A DNA stretch of 17,000 nucleotides from Acidobacteriota bacterium (GTDB lineage Bacteria; Acidobacteriota; Vicinamibacteria; Vicinamibacterales; 2-12-FULL-66-21). Positions within the stretch are counted from its first letter, which is position 1, and every line of letters starts with the position of its first letter. Shown here piece by piece: positions 5,024 to 12,892 of the stretch. Where the stretch lies: assembly GCA_020200195.1 (NCBI GenBank), contig JAIVJE010000069.1:1-17000 (forward strand), written 5' to 3'. The translations under genes and the position numbers were made by a program. The notes below the pieces were generated by a model. It was not told the DNA's origin, ran no database searches, and saw only the letters and a program-made list of their open reading frames with translations.

Positions 5024-5382
5024 TACGTGGTGCCCGCGGGGTCTCGTGTGGCCAGTTTGGCGTACTCAGGTTTGTCGAATCCGAAGATCACCTTCGAACC
5101 GCGCACCAGGATCGGCCGCTTGATCAGGTTCGGCTGCTTCATCATCAGGTCGATAGCCTCTTTCTTCGAGCGCGGCAGCGGCCGTTCTTTGAAGACGGGA
5201 CTGCGAGTGCTGACGAAGCTCAGGAAGTTGGCGGCGTCGATGTGCCGCTCGAGGAACGCCCGATCGGGCGGGTCGCCGTTGATGTCACGCTCGGCGATGT
5301 CAATCTGCTGCTGCTCCAGAAACCTTCTGGCGTTGCGGCAGGTCGTTCACGTGGGTTTCCAGAAAAAGATTGGTTTCGGCAT
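5023..5382 (-). CDS. ArsC/Spx-like thioredoxin-fold protein, probable selenoprotein (in-frame TGA as Sec12)
   Basis: Read through one TGA, this gene gives 119 residues: MPKPIFFWKPT-U-TTCRNARRFLEQ..., an ArsC/Spx-type thioredoxin fold with the family's late LIKRPILVRG motif (86-95). The TGA (5349-5347) falls at residue 12, where relatives have the first Cys of a CxxC motif, leaving U12-T-T-C15. The frame is otherwise open and family-like on both sides and ends at TAA 5025-5023. A hairpin follows the TGA (separate entry). An ordinary nonsense mutation would be equally likely at any codon; here it hits the one position where selenocysteine makes chemical sense. ArsC-like selenoproteins have been predicted in bacteria before. 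Its role is probably thiol/selenol redox chemistry, substrate unknown. Standard gene callers would miss the 5' end or the whole gene. The stop overlaps the DUF72 start. Confidence 0.82.
5308..5346 (-). promoter_or_regulatory. bacterial SECIS-like hairpin downstream of the in-frame UGA
   Basis: In the mRNA the 15 nt CCAGAAGGUUUCUGG (window 5330-5316) form a perfect 6-bp stem with apical loop GGU. The loop begins 23 nt after the UGA. A lower stem is possible between CUGC (nt 6-9 after UGA) and GCAG (nt 33-36). Bacterial SECIS elements are described as a small helix just after UGA whose apical loop, roughly 16-37 nt away, has G in its first two positions; the E. coli fdhF loop also contains GGU. 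The fit is good, but base pairing was judged by eye, without energy calculation. Confidence 0.72.
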
Positions 5383-5478
5383 GAGTTCAATTGTAACCGC
5401 GGATTCCCGCGGCTCAGATTTGGTCGCGCGTTACAATACAGGTTTCCGAGCGGCGAGATCGACGGTGCCGTGCGGCTG
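5383..5478. promoter_or_regulatory. divergent spacer between the selenoprotein-like gene and queE
   Basis: The spacer carries an inverted repeat ATTGTAAC (5390-5397) / GTTACAAT (5430-5437), so a TACAAT -10-like hexamer points outwards in each direction. A CCGCGG pair (5397-5402 and 5407-5412) sits between them. No convincing -35 is seen on either side. The leftward TACAAT ends 7 bases before the selenoprotein ATG, which would give a leaderless or nearly leaderless mRNA. This is suggestive only. Confidence 0.35.
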
Positions 5479-6120
5479 ATGCTGACCATCAACGAGATTT
5501 TTCATTCGATCCAGGGGGAATCGACCCACACGGGACGGCCGTGCGTATTCGTTCGGCTGACGGCTTGCGACCTGCGCTGTTCCTGGTGCGACACGCCTTA
5601 CGCGTTCACCGAGGGGCACAAGGCCAGCGTCGACGATGTGGTCGCCCGGGTGAAGGCGTTCGACTGTCCGCTGGTCGAGTTGACCGGTGGAGAGCCGCTG
5701 CTTCAGCGCGATGTCTATCCGCTGATGGAGCGGTTGATGGCAGAGGGCTTCAGCGTTCTCCTCGAGACGGGCGGACATCTCAGCATCGCGGATGTTCCTT
5801 CGGGTGTCATGCGCATCGTGGATGTGAAGTGTCCTGGCAGCAATGAAGCGGCGAAGACACACTGGCAGAACCTCGACCTCCTCCGCCAGGACGATGAGGT
5901 GAAGTTCGTGATTCGCGACCGCACGGATTACGAGTACGCCCGCGAGGTGGTCGAGCGTCACGGTCTCCTGGACCGCTGTCGGGCGGTGTTGTTCTCACCG
6001 GTCCACGGCGTGCTCCCGCCGAAGGATCTCGCCGAATGGATGCTCGCGGATCGGCTCAGCGCGCGATTACAGCTGCAGGCGCACAAGTACATCTGGGGAG
6101 CGGACGTCAGGGGCGTGTGA
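5479..6120 (+). CDS. queE: 7-carboxy-7-deazaguanine synthase (radical SAM)
   Basis: QueE converts 6-carboxytetrahydropterin to 7-carboxy-7-deazaguanine, the second-last enzyme to preQ0 on the queuosine path. The 213-residue protein starts MLTINEIFHSIQGEST, a hallmark of the family, and has the radical SAM cluster motif C30-x3-C34-x2-C37 (CDLRCSWC) followed by DTPYAF, with the SAM-binding TGGEPLLQ at 69-76. Near the end are FSPVHGVLPP and LQAHKYIWG. A GTG at 5470 in the same frame would add three residues and cannot be excluded; longer upstream extensions run into the divergent promoter region and are rejected. queC follows after 3 bp. Confidence 0.96.
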   Translation: MLTINEIFHSIQGESTHTGRPCVFVRLTACDLRCSWCDTPYAFTEGHKASVDDVVARVKAFDCPLVELTGGEPLLQRDVYPLMERLMAEGFSVLLETGGHLSIADVPSGVMRIVDVKCPGSNEAAKTHWQNLDLLRQDDEVKFVIRDRTDYEYAREVVERHGLLDRCRAVLFSPVHGVLPPKDLAEWMLADRLSARLQLQAHKYIWGADVRGV

Positions 6121-6123
6121 TCG

Positions 6124-6807
6124 ATGAACGCAGTCGTGTTGTTGAGCGGCGGTCTCGATTCGTACACGGCCGGCGCCGTCGCGCGCGCCGAGGGATACGA
6201 GCTGTACGCGCTGACCATCCGCTACGGACAGCTGCACGCGCGAGAACTGGACGCCGCGCGTGGGGTCGCGCGTGCGCTCGGCGTCATCCTGCAGAGAGAG
6301 CTGCACGTCGACCTGGCCGCCTTCGGCGGATCGTCGCTGCTTGGCGACGGCGAGATTCCGCGCGATCGCCTACTCGACGAGGCGTCGGGCATTCCATCCA
6401 CATACGTGCCGGCCCGGAATACGGTCTTCCTTTCTCTCGCGCTCGCCTGGGCCGAAGTGGTGAGCGCCCGGGCGATCGTCATCGGCGTCAATGCGCTGGA
6501 TTACTCCGGCTATCCCGACTGCCGTCCGGAGTATCTCGCCGCGTTCGAGCGGCTCGCGGCGCTCGCCACACGCGCCGGCGTCGAGGGTCGGCCCCTGTCT
6601 GTGTTCGCGCCGCTGCTGCATCTGTCAAAGGCGGAAATCATCCAGCGCGGGGTCGCGCTCGGTCTCGACTACGGATTGACCCACAGCTGTTACCAGCCGG
6701 GGACGGACGGAAGGCCGTGCCGCCAGTGCGACAGCTGCCGCCTGCGCGCCCGCGGCTTCCGCGAAGCGGGTGTCATGGACCCGATTGAGGCCAGGGCCAC
6801 ATCATGA
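6124..6807 (+). CDS. queC: 7-cyano-7-deazaguanine (preQ0) synthase
   Basis: QueC uses ATP and ammonia to turn 7-carboxy-7-deazaguanine into preQ0, the product common to queuosine and other deazaguanine pathways. The 227-residue protein has the PP-loop SGGLDS at 8-13, YVPARNTVFLSLALAWAE in the middle, GVNALDYSGYPDCRPEY, and a C-terminal zinc site C189, C199, C202 and C205 in SCYQPGTDGRPCRQCDSC. Length and motifs are standard. It forms an operon with queE, and its stop overlaps the next start (ATGA at 6804-6807). No queD or queF is in the window. Confidence 0.97.
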   Translation: MNAVVLLSGGLDSYTAGAVARAEGYELYALTIRYGQLHARELDAARGVARALGVILQRELHVDLAAFGGSSLLGDGEIPRDRLLDEASGIPSTYVPARNTVFLSLALAWAEVVSARAIVIGVNALDYSGYPDCRPEYLAAFERLAALATRAGVEGRPLSVFAPLLHLSKAEIIQRGVALGLDYGLTHSCYQPGTDGRPCRQCDSCRLRARGFREAGVMDPIEARATS

Positions 6808-7821
6808 CGGATCGGCTCTACTACACCGATCCCTATCTGTCAGAGTTCGACGCCGAGGCGGTCGCCATTGTCGACGTCGAGCCGTCCGGTGAAGGGGCAC
6901 GCCGCGCGGCCGTTCTGGATCGCACCGCCTTCTATCCCACGTCCGGCGGTCAGCCGCACGATACGGGCCTGCTCGGTGCCGCTCGGGTCGTCGATGTCGT
7001 CGACGGCGAGGACGGCGAGATCCTGCACGTGTTCTCAGGTGAGCTCGCGCCTGGACCGGTCCGCGGACGAATCGACTGGGACCGGCGGTTCGAGCACATG
7101 CAGCAGCACACCGGGCAACACGGATGCGGCGGAGGCGGCGCGGATGCCCCTTCGCAAGGAATCCGCGCGAGACGGTGTGGTGCGTCTCATCGACATCGAC
7201 AGGTTCGATCTGTCGGCGTGCGGCGGTACGCATGTCGCGCGTACCGGCGCGATCGGCGCCATCGCCGTCGCATCGTGGGAGCGCGTTCGAGGCGGCACAC
7301 GCGTCGAGTTCCTGTGCGGCATCAGAGCTCTCAGGGGCTATGCGGCGCTGCGCGACACGGTCGCCGCCAGCGCGCGGCTGTTATCTGTCCTCCCGGCGGA
7401 TCTGCCGCACAGCATCGAGCGCATGCAGGCTGACGCGCGGGAGTCGAGGCGCCTCGCGAAGGACCTGCAGGGTCGGATGATCGAGCACGAGGCGGCGGCG
7501 CTCGCAGCCGGCGCGGAAGTTCGGGGTGGCGTCCGGTTGGTGGTCGAAGCGCTGGAGGGGTTCGACGCGAATGGTCTGAAGGCGATGGCGTCGGCGATTG
7601 CGGCGCGTGACGGTCATGCGGCGGTCCTGTTCAGCGCGGCAGCGCCCGCCGCGATAGTGGTCGCAACCGGCGCCGGCGTGCCTGTCGATGCCGCCGCTAT
7701 ATTGAAGCGGCTGACCGAAACGTTCGGCGGGAAGGGGGGCGGCCGCGCCGACCTTGCTCAGGGCGGCGGTCTCATAGGCATCCCGACGGAGATGGCCGGC
7801 TTCGCCCGAACTCTGTTTTGA
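6804..7821 (+). pseudogene. alanyl-tRNA editing protein (AlaX/DHHA1 type) with internal deletion and frame change
   Basis: Such proteins hydrolyse Ser- or Gly-mischarged tRNA-Ala. The first part (6804 to about 7121) encodes YPTSGGQPHDTG and the zinc motif HTGQH (H102, H106). The second part, in another frame from about 7123 to 7821, encodes EAARMPLRKE, the second zinc motif CGGTHVARTGAIG, a helical region, and a C-terminal DHHA1 domain ending GGKGGGRADLAQGGG. Between HTGQH and EAARMPLRK intact relatives have roughly 50-60 residues (starting HVLSA-like), absent here. As sequenced, translation passes into a meaningless frame ending at 7433. This is a deletion whose length is not a multiple of three, either a real pseudogene or an assembly collapse. 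The start overlaps the queC stop. Confidence 0.85.
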
Positions 7822-7831
7822 ACCGCGGCGA

Positions 7832-8623
7832 CTACTTCTGCAGATTCATCAGTGCGCGTCCGGCCTCGCGCGCGACGTTCTCATCCTTGTCGCCCGTCGC
7901 TTTGCGCAGCGCGGGTATGGCCGGCGCAGCATCCGCGCCGAATGAGGCGAGCGCCGCCGCAGAGGCCCGCCGGACTTCAACGTCGGGGTCGGCCAGACCG
8001 GCGATGAGCGCCGGCACCGCCTCGTCCGAAGCTTCGTGGATGATGCCCAGGTAGGTCGCGCCGACCGCGCGGACGCCCTCGTGCTCGTCCTCCATACCGG
8101 CGATAAGGAGCGGCACCACCGCACGTCCGTCGAGCGGTGCCCGGTCTTTCAGCTTGCCGATCGAGCGCAACGCCTCGCGCCGGACCACGGGATCGTCGCT
8201 CGACAGCGAATCCTTCAACGCCGCAAAGGCGTTCCGACCGAGGAAGCTCAGCGCGATCGCCGCTTCCGCCGTGACGTCCGGTTCGGGCAGCCTCGCCGCC
8301 ACATCAGGGATCGCGGGCGCTGCGTCCGGGCCAAGCAGGCCGCACGCCTTCAACGCCGCTTTGACCCGCTCACGTTCGGCGCCCGGATCACGCAGTGTCG
8401 TCAGAATGGCCGGCAGCGCTTTCGCACCCAATCGCGACACATGCGCGGCCGCGTCCTCCGATTCGCGCGGGTTCTGGCTGTACAGCTGATCGAGCCATGC
8501 GTCCTCGTCGGGGAGCTCAGTTTCCTCGACGGGGACCGTACGGGCCTGCCTCAAGTACCAGGCGGCGCCGCCTGCCAGAACAGCAAGCAGTATCGCGAAC
8601 GCGACCCCGAGCGCACGTTTCAC
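7832..8623 (-). CDS. membrane-anchored HEAT-repeat protein
   Basis: From GTG 8623 this is a 263-residue protein with one N-terminal membrane segment (ALGVAFAILLAVLAGGAAWYL) and then a series of HEAT-like helical repeats, each about 30-37 residues with the pattern AxPAIxxLxDxDxxVRxxAAxALxxLG (for example near SLSSDDPVVRREALRSIGKL and GLADPDVEVRRASAAALASFG). HEAT repeats are scaffolds for protein binding, and no enzymatic motif is present. An in-frame start at 8722 would add 33 non-hydrophobic residues and overlap dacB, so I prefer the GTG just before the membrane helix. It is the last gene of the leftward operon, and its end faces the alaX end 10 bp away. Confidence 0.82.
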   Translation of the reverse strand: MKRALGVAFAILLAVLAGGAAWYLRQARTVPVEETELPDEDAWLDQLYSQNPRESEDAAAHVSRLGAKALPAILTTLRDPGAERERVKAALKACGLLGPDAAPAIPDVAARLPEPDVTAEAAIALSFLGRNAFAALKDSLSSDDPVVRREALRSIGKLKDRAPLDGRAVVPLLIAGMEDEHEGVRAVGATYLGIIHEASDEAVPALIAGLADPDVEVRRASAAALASFGADAAPAIPALRKATGDKDENVAREAGRALMNLQK

Positions 8624-8675
8624 GTGGCTTATCTTATGCCGATCGTGCGGAACCAACCGTGCGGAACCCTCGCCA

Positions 8676-10172
8676 TTACCTCCGCGAGAAATTGGCCAGC
8701 GTTTCGATCGCGAGATCAGCAATCCAGTTGACAGTGGCCGCGGGGATCACGAAGTCGTTCGCGAGGATCGAGAACACCAGCATCTCGCCGTCCCGGCTTC
8801 GGACGTAACCGGACACCGCACGCACGTTGGCAATCGATCCCGTCTTCACGAGTGCATTGCCTTCGGCGCGGGTACGCTTCAGCCGTGACGCCATGGTGCC
8901 GTCCTTGCCCGCGATTGGGAGTGTCGCCATGAAGTCGCTGCGCAGGCGCTGGTCGTCGTGGACGTGCTCGAGAATCGTCGTGAGCATGGCGGCGCTCAGG
9001 TAGTTGTAGCGGGAGAGACCCGAACCGTCGGCGATGACGTGCCCGTTCTCTGGAAGACCCCAGGCCGCCAGGGTGGCGTTGGCCGCACGACGACCGCCTT
9101 CGAACGTTCCGAGTCCGTGGCGCGCGCTGCCCAGTGTTTTCAGCAGGGTTTCGGCGTACAGGTTTTGGCTGATTTTCATGAGAACGGCGGCAATCTCGCG
9201 CAGTGGTGGTGACGGAGTCGAGGCCAGGAGCTGTCGCGGGCCGTTCCCGGTTGCCTCCATCGTGGCCGCGACGTCGTCGAGATCCACAGCGTCACCCAGG
9301 ACGGCGATGCCGCGCGAGACGAGTGCCTCTTTCAGCGCATGCGCGAAAAAGACCGTGGGATTGACGACGGCGACGGATCGAGTCAGTCGGGCGGACCCGG
9401 CGGGGACAGTGCCCGTGATTTCCAGAATGGGCCGATCGAGATGCCGGCGGTACGCGATCTCTACGGGCGCGCCCGCAACGGACGTCCGTGCCCGGTTCAG
9501 AATCGTCAGGCCGGTCCCTGGAGGCAGCGCGACCACGACGGGATCGGCAGGGGCAGCGCCCGGATCGATCGTCAGGTCGGCCGCGTCCTCGTTGTATTGA
9601 AGGGCGCCGGACGGTGCAGCATACGGGTACTGCAGGTAATCCCAAGCCCATCCCGAACCCAGTCCCTCGTCTTCGAATGCCTGATCGTCGCCGACGATAC
9701 GCCCCGTGATTTCGCGGATGCCGGCGGCTTTCAGGGCAGCCGCCCACTCGTCGAACACGGCGTTCGCCCGGTCGTTTCGCGCGTTGATCGTGGGATCGCC
9801 TGCGCCGCGGACGATCAGATCTCCCCGGAGCGCACCTCCCTCGATCAGCCCGACGGCTTCGAGAGAGGTCGTCACGCGCGATTCCCAACCGAGCGCGTCG
9901 GCGGAAGTCGCGAGCGTGACGATCTTCATGTTGGACGCCGGCATCATCAGCTTGCTGGCGTTCAGCTCGAATACCCGCTGACGCGGAGCGAGCAATCGCA
10001 CGTCGACACCCCAGACCCCGTGCGCCATGATGGGCGCGCCGAATATCCGGGACAGGTCCGCGCGAAGCTGCTGGAGCGCCCGGTGCGAGGACGCGGTTCG
10101 ACCGCCCTGCTCGGGCGATCGCGGTGCTGCATGGGTGACACACCCGCCGCCGGACAGTGCTGCCGCCAGCAC
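8676..10172 (-). CDS. dacB: D-alanyl-D-alanine carboxypeptidase/endopeptidase (PBP4, DacB family)
   Basis: PBP4-type enzymes trim and cleave cross-links in peptidoglycan in the periplasm. The 498-residue protein shows all three penicillin-binding motifs: SxxK as S80-N-M-K83 in MMPASNMK, the second motif in DGSGLSRYN (382-390), and KTG at 443-445. The long insertion between the first two motifs, with GDLIVRGAGDPT and the RIVGDDQAFEDEGLGSGWAWDYLQYPYAAP block, is characteristic of the family. The start is uncertain: GTG 10172 gives a short hydrophobic leader ending in GGGC (C11), while the frame stays open upstream with a more typical signal sequence (FRVLLRTAVLAAAL) but no standard start codon. 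It follows the DUF4340 stop by 26 bp. Confidence 0.95.
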   Translation of the reverse strand: MLAAALSGGGCVTHAAPRSPEQGGRTASSHRALQQLRADLSRIFGAPIMAHGVWGVDVRLLAPRQRVFELNASKLMMPASNMKIVTLATSADALGWESRVTTSLEAVGLIEGGALRGDLIVRGAGDPTINARNDRANAVFDEWAAALKAAGIREITGRIVGDDQAFEDEGLGSGWAWDYLQYPYAAPSGALQYNEDAADLTIDPGAAPADPVVVALPPGTGLTILNRARTSVAGAPVEIAYRRHLDRPILEITGTVPAGSARLTRSVAVVNPTVFFAHALKEALVSRGIAVLGDAVDLDDVAATMEATGNGPRQLLASTPSPPLREIAAVLMKISQNLYAETLLKTLGSARHGLGTFEGGRRAANATLAAWGLPENGHVIADGSGLSRYNYLSAAMLTTILEHVHDDQRLRSDFMATLPIAGKDGTMASRLKRTRAEGNALVKTGSIANVRAVSGYVRSRDGEMLVFSILANDFVIPAATVNWIADLAIETLANFSRR

Positions 10173-10198
10173 GGCCGTACGCAGCAGGACGCGAAAGG

Positions 10199-11536
10199 TT
10201 ATTTCAGCTCCCCAAGCGTCTTGATGATGTTGTCGAGCGCCGACGCGTCGACCTTGGCAGCTCCGGGCTCACCGGCGCGCGCGGCGTAGGCATCCGCACC
10301 GACGCGCCCAAGCGTCACGCGTTCTTCCTGACGCCCGTCGTCGAACTTGATCGCGATCGTCATGTCCGGCTTGTCGAGCCCGGTCTTTGCCGCTGCGTCA
10401 GCAAAGCTCGCCGCCCGCAGGCTGGTGATCGCAGAAATCAGCGCATCGACCTTCGACTGGTCGACATCGCCCGCCGCCGGCGAGATACGCCGCCACGTCT
10501 GCTCCTCCTGACCGTCTTTGTTCTTCACCTTCGTTTTTTCCAACGTGAACGTCTGACCCTCTCGCGTGAGCTCCAACCTGGTCGCGTTGAATGCGCGGGC
10601 GTCGAACAAATCCTTCTGCCGCAACTCCGACGGGTCTTTCTTCAGATCGTCGAGGAGCGACGCCTCGATGGTCATGACGATGGGACGGGACAGGTCCTTC
10701 GCATAGACGACGCCCTCACCGGCGCCGGTGCCGATGGCGAGCGTCGCCTGCGAGGAACCTGCGCCGATGCGCACCGTCGCTGCGGGCTTGTCCAGCCCGT
10801 ACGATTTCAGGTCCGCCGCTTCCGGCGCCGCCACCGACTTCATCTGCAGACCCACGAGACGGCCGAGGAGTCCTTCGACAGCGTTGAAATCCGCCCGTCC
10901 CTGGATCGGGGCCGCGAGCCGCCATTCGCCAGCCGGCTTCGCCAGCTTCACCGCGGTGCGAGGCGTGACGATCTCGACGCTGTCGATCTTGTCGCGCTCG
11001 ACGGCGAGCACGGTTTTGTCGCGAAAGTCGAACGGACGTTTGTTGAACGTCGAGTCGAGGTACGAGGAAATCAGAAAAACCTTCTTCTGGTCTGCCAGTC
11101 GTGCGTAGAGATCGGTGCCCGGCGGCGTCTTGCTCCCGATGTGCAGCGTCCGGTCCTGTCCTGCGGCTTTGAACGACACCTCGACGCGTGGCTGGGCGAG
11201 TCCGTATTCCTTCAGATCCGGAGGGTTCTCGTCGACCACGCTCTGTATTTCGAGCGACGCCAGATTCGTCGTCAGGCCTGAGATCTCGGCGGGGTCGGGC
11301 GGGGCCGGCGCCGGCTGCACAATCTGCCAACCGTCTCCGCTCTTTCGCACGACCGTGCGGTCGCCGGCTTCCGCCTTGATCGAGATCTCCTCGATCTTGT
11401 CGGCCTCGACGGTGAAAACTTTGTCCCGCGCCGGCGTATCGCCGCCGGCCGGTCGCTTGGCTTCTACGAAATAAAGGTAGGCTGCGAGGGCAGCGAGCAC
11501 CACGAGCAACGCCCCGAACGATCGAAGGCCGCGCAT
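10199..11536 (-). CDS. DUF4340 domain protein of the Gld-type ABC operon
   Basis: This 445-residue protein has an N-terminal membrane anchor (residues about 6-24, SFGALLVVLAALAAYLYFV) and two DUF4340-type repeats, each with a pattern like LKEYGLAQPRVEVSFK / LHIGSKTPPGTDLYARLADQKKVFLI and LKSYGLDKPAATVRIG / LAIGTGAGEGVVYAKD. A third related segment lies near the C-terminus (TGLDKPDMTIAIKFDDGRQEERVTLG). DUF4340 proteins regularly follow GldG-like proteins in operons with ABC-2 transporters, and their exact role is not known. The ATG directly follows the GldG stop (TAAATG), so they are coupled. Confidence 0.9.
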   Translation of the reverse strand: MRGLRSFGALLVVLAALAAYLYFVEAKRPAGGDTPARDKVFTVEADKIEEISIKAEAGDRTVVRKSGDGWQIVQPAPAPPDPAEISGLTTNLASLEIQSVVDENPPDLKEYGLAQPRVEVSFKAAGQDRTLHIGSKTPPGTDLYARLADQKKVFLISSYLDSTFNKRPFDFRDKTVLAVERDKIDSVEIVTPRTAVKLAKPAGEWRLAAPIQGRADFNAVEGLLGRLVGLQMKSVAAPEAADLKSYGLDKPAATVRIGAGSSQATLAIGTGAGEGVVYAKDLSRPIVMTIEASLLDDLKKDPSELRQKDLFDARAFNATRLELTREGQTFTLEKTKVKNKDGQEEQTWRRISPAAGDVDQSKVDALISAITSLRAASFADAAAKTGLDKPDMTIAIKFDDGRQEERVTLGRVGADAYAARAGEPGAAKVDASALDNIIKTLGELK

Positions 11537-12892
11537 TTAACGCCTCCGCCACCAGGCCTGGACGCCGGCCAGCAGAATCATCCCCGGTACAATCAGGACC
11601 GTGAGCCAGAAGATGCGCCGTTCCTGATCGGCCGTCAGCGTGACGCGCCTGTCCTGAGGGTCGCGCGGCCGGATGGCGATCATGTTCTCCTGCTGCGCCA
11701 GCCAGTTGACCGCGTTCAGGAACAGGTCGCGGTTGCCCGGAATACCCAGCCAGCCGTTGGTCGCGAAGTCCGAATCACCGAATACCGCGATCCGGGTCTC
11801 CGGTTTGGGCGCATCGTCCGGCTTCGGGGGTTCGCCGGGCGGCGCCGCCGGGGCTGACGGCGCGGAGACCGCAACCGCGAGCGACACCGGGCCTGGCTTG
11901 TCGCCTTTGTCCAGCTCGCGCGCAACCTGGCCGGACGACGTCAGACGCTGGATGTCGGTTTCGGCCCAGCTGCTGGGGCTGGTCTCGACGAGCGTCTGCG
12001 CGGACCGGCCGGTCGTCTCCCCCGACGCCGGCGCGACCGATCGGGCGAGCGGATAGGCGGTGATCAGGTTGAACCGATCCGTAATCGCATGCTGCTGATA
12101 CTTGGCGGCGACGGGCACGGAGGCATCCGTGCCAAACAGTTGGCCCATGCCACTGACGTCCACAACGACGTTGTTCCCCAGTTCGATGCCCCACTCCGCC
12201 AGCAGCGCCGCGAGATTTGTGAGCGGTGCCGAATCGGCTCGGTCAGGTGGATCGAGCAGGAACAGTACTTTACCTCCGCGCGCGAGGTAGGCCTTGAGCA
12301 TGTCCACTTCAGCGGGGAAGAAATCGGTTTTCGGTCCGGCCACGACGAGGACCGAGGCATCCGCCGGCACCTCTTTCTGCTGTGCCAGCACGAGCTTGTC
12401 GAGGCCGTAGTTGTCCGAGCCCAGCGCCGCCGCGATGGTGCTGTACCCGCTGCGCTCGCTGCCGTCGGTGCTCTTCTCGCCGTGGCCCTGCACGAAATAC
12501 ACCTTGTGCTGTGTGCCCTGGATGATCTTGATCAGGCCGTTCGTCAACTCCTGCTCGCCATCCGACGTCACGCGTTCGGTCCGGCCGTCATACTCGAACA
12601 CAACAGTGCCGAGCGCCTGAATGTTGTACTGGTTGGCCAGAGCCGGACGCTTGACGGCGTCGATGTATTCGACCGACACCTGCCGGGAGGCATACTGATA
12701 CTCATCGAGCCGCTCGCGGAAGCGGGCGAAGTCGTCTGAGCCGGCGAACACCTTGATCCGCACGGGCTTCTGAAGCCCCTGCAGCACTTTTCGGGTCTGG
12801 TCCGACAACGAGTACTGTTTGCCCGCGGTCAGATCCCACCGCTTGTTGTGCCTGGATCCGAGGTAGTTGATCGCAACCAGGATCCCGAGCAC
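11537..12892 (-). CDS. GldG-like ABC transporter auxiliary protein, N-terminus probably truncated
   Basis: The 451 residues from GTG 12892 match the GldG/ABC_transp_aux family: an N-terminal membrane helix leading into NYLGSRHNKRWDLTAGKQYSLSDQTRKVL, the middle YFVQGHGEKS, LVVAGPKTDFFPAEVDMLKAYLARGGKVLFLLDPP, a late FGDSDFATNGWLGIPGNRDLFLNAVNWLAQQE, and a C-terminal membrane helix (about 427-444) before WWRRR. Family-like sequence in the same frame continues upstream of the GTG (RFGTLAAASVVVV, to about 12928), where it meets the permease in another frame. The original start has therefore probably been lost in a deletion. GldG with GldA and GldF forms the gliding-associated ABC transporter in Bacteroidota; here motility cannot be inferred, and export or envelope functions are equally possible. 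Confidence 0.88.
   Translation of the reverse strand: MLGILVAINYLGSRHNKRWDLTAGKQYSLSDQTRKVLQGLQKPVRIKVFAGSDDFARFRERLDEYQYASRQVSVEYIDAVKRPALANQYNIQALGTVVFEYDGRTERVTSDGEQELTNGLIKIIQGTQHKVYFVQGHGEKSTDGSERSGYSTIAAALGSDNYGLDKLVLAQQKEVPADASVLVVAGPKTDFFPAEVDMLKAYLARGGKVLFLLDPPDRADSAPLTNLAALLAEWGIELGNNVVVDVSGMGQLFGTDASVPVAAKYQQHAITDRFNLITAYPLARSVAPASGETTGRSAQTLVETSPSSWAETDIQRLTSSGQVARELDKGDKPGPVSLAVAVSAPSAPAAPPGEPPKPDDAPKPETRIAVFGDSDFATNGWLGIPGNRDLFLNAVNWLAQQENMIAIRPRDPQDRRVTLTADQERRIFWLTVLIVPGMILLAGVQAWWRRR

Noticed and set aside
5347..5349. TGA as a reassigned sense codon (genetic code change) rather than selenocysteine
   Set aside because: TGA ends many intact genes here (for example BMC-H, BMC-P copy 1, queE, queC), so it is a normal stop in this genome.
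4966..5478. long 5' extension of queE
   Set aside because: QueE family similarity begins at MLTINEIFHSIQGE (5479); the extension is antisense to the ArsC/Spx-like gene.
4343..5479. 378-codon open frame on the + strand
   Set aside because: It is antisense to the well-supported DUF72 and selenoprotein-like genes and has no recognisable domain.
9339..10289. 316-codon + strand frame opposite dacB, and similar frames opposite DUF4340 and GldG
   Set aside because: The minus-strand genes carry all catalytic and family motifs; the opposite frames are Arg-rich shadows.
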